NCBI GenBank assembly: GCA_038257535.1
Contig: JBBSJE010000046.1
Coordinates: 1-33,650 of the forward strand
DNA length: 33,650 nt
Reading direction: 5' to 3'
Origin: JAGTJU01 sp038257535
GTDB taxonomy: Bacteria > Myxococcota_A > Polyangia > Fen-1088
Below are positions 33,019 to 33,650 of this stretch, one piece after another (position 1 is the first letter of the stretch; each line of letters starts with the position of its first letter). The notes below the pieces were generated by a model. That model was given only the letters and a program-made list of their open reading frames with translations, had not been told where the DNA came from and did no database searches. Both the position numbers and the translations under genes were made by a program.

Positions 33019-33650
33019 AAACACACACAATTGGCCGCAGGAGCGTATTGCTGAAAACTACGGCGCTTGCGGCGTATGCGATGCCAAGGGTTGCGCGTGC
33101 GGCCAGTGAAAGCAAAGCCCCGAATTTTGTCATCTTCCACACGCCCAACGGTTTCGGCCGCGCCAAGTTTGGTGCGGAAGGGACGGCAGGGACCTTCACG
33201 CTGAAAACATCGCTCAGCCCGCTAGCGCCCTTCAAGAGCAAGCTCGCCGTCATCGAGGGCCTCTGCAACAAATCCACTGATGTGCACACGGGCGCCTCAC
33301 AGATTTGTCGTTTGTTAACTTGCGCAAGCGGTCGGGAGCAGGCCCTAGGCCACGCCCCATCGGTGGATCACATCGCCGGCACTTTGATGGGATCTTCGCC
33401 ACTGAACCTGGGTGTATTGAGTGCTCCACCCGCATCGTCGCAAGAACGCCTAAGCTGGTTGCGCGCGGCCCATGCCTCCCAAAACGTGTGGAGCACGCCA
33501 GGGGCATGGCTAGTGCACCGCTTGCGAAATAGAATCAATGCGAAATTGGTTGTGTTCAGGCAACATGAGCCAACCGATTTTGATAAAGCTTTCAGCAAAG
33601 AAACGGGCGTCGTTGATGGCGATTGCAGCGAGGCCCACAGCTCCCGCAGG
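33015..33650 (+). CDS. DUF1552 protein, 3' end outside window
   Basis: ATG 33015 overlaps the DUF1592 stop (ATGA). The frame is open to the last base, giving 212 visible codons. A twin-arginine signal is present (GRRSVLLKT, then TTALAAYAMP and RVARAA). It is followed by the DUF1552 N-terminal pattern: FVIFHTPNGFGRAKFG, SPLAPFKSKLAVIEGLCNK, and HTGASQICRLLTCASG followed by APSVDHIAGTLMG. It parallels the 4612-5997 gene, including the coupling to a DUF1592 gene. The C-terminal half, where the other copy has its TAG, is not visible. Confidence 0.88.
   Translation, partial: MKTHTIGRRSVLLKTTALAAYAMPRVARAASESKAPNFVIFHTPNGFGRAKFGAEGTAGTFTLKTSLSPLAPFKSKLAVIEGLCNKSTDVHTGASQICRLLTCASGREQALGHAPSVDHIAGTLMGSSPLNLGVLSAPPASSQERLSWLRAAHASQNVWSTPGAWLVHRLRNRINAKLVVFRQHEPTDFDKAFSKETGVVDGDCSEAHSSRR

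Noticed and set aside
1..33650. Mobile elements, tRNA/rRNA genes, riboswitches
   Set aside because: No transposase, integrase, terminal repeats, clover-leaf or known riboswitch pattern could be recognised by reading; very diverged examples could be missed.

Overview
The window is about 33.6 kb of GC-rich, gene-dense Gram-negative chromosome. The mix points to Myxococcota (Polyangia-like), inferred from content and not from a marker gene: many lipoproteins with lipobox signals, outer-membrane barrels, DUF1592/DUF1552 pairs, a caspase-like peptidase beside an ECF-type sigma/anti-sigma pair, and a full MoxR/Bat aerotolerance operon. No tRNA, rRNA, CRISPR array, transposase, integrase or phage gene was recognised. 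Most of the remaining open frames are antisense shadows of real genes.

Layout. (1) 1-4532, plus strand: the 3' part of a trehalose synthase-maltokinase fusion, overlapped by a glycogen branching enzyme. Together these are the trehalose-to-glycogen (GlgE) route. A strong hairpin follows. (2) 4612-7640, minus: a DUF1592 lipoprotein and a translationally coupled DUF1552 protein. The DUF1552 gene carries an in-frame TAG at codon 311. (3) 7641-9525: a low-density stretch with a TamB-like remnant, a two-repeat OB-fold (DUF5666-like) secreted protein, and the tail of a PRC-barrel protein. (4) 9526-12219: a small lipoprotein (plus), an OmpA-type lipoprotein and a FadL-like outer-membrane protein (both minus). 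(5) 12300-22690, minus: a tight run that reads MoxR ATPase, DUF58, a DUF4381-like membrane protein, BatA, a BatB/BatC fusion, BatD, BatE, then an OmpR-type response regulator and its histidine kinase. (6) 22941-26404: an outer-membrane protein with a His-rich N-terminus (plus) and a DUF885 lipoprotein (minus). (7) 26560-33650, plus: DUF1592 lipoprotein, ECF-like sigma factor, zinc-finger anti-sigma factor, caspase-like peptidase, second DUF1592 lipoprotein, DUF1552 protein (cut by the window end). Four of the five junctions are 4-base stop/start overlaps.

The last block is the most interesting. One transcription unit seems to join a membrane anti-sigma factor with a periplasmic domain, an exported caspase-fold protein with intact His/Cys and a canonical EF-hand calcium loop, and two CxxCH-bearing DUF1592 lipoproteins. 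The inference is an envelope sensing pathway in which the peptidase controls the sigma/anti-sigma pair. The repeated DUF1592/DUF1552 modules, three DUF1592 and two DUF1552 genes within 29 kb, are the second theme.
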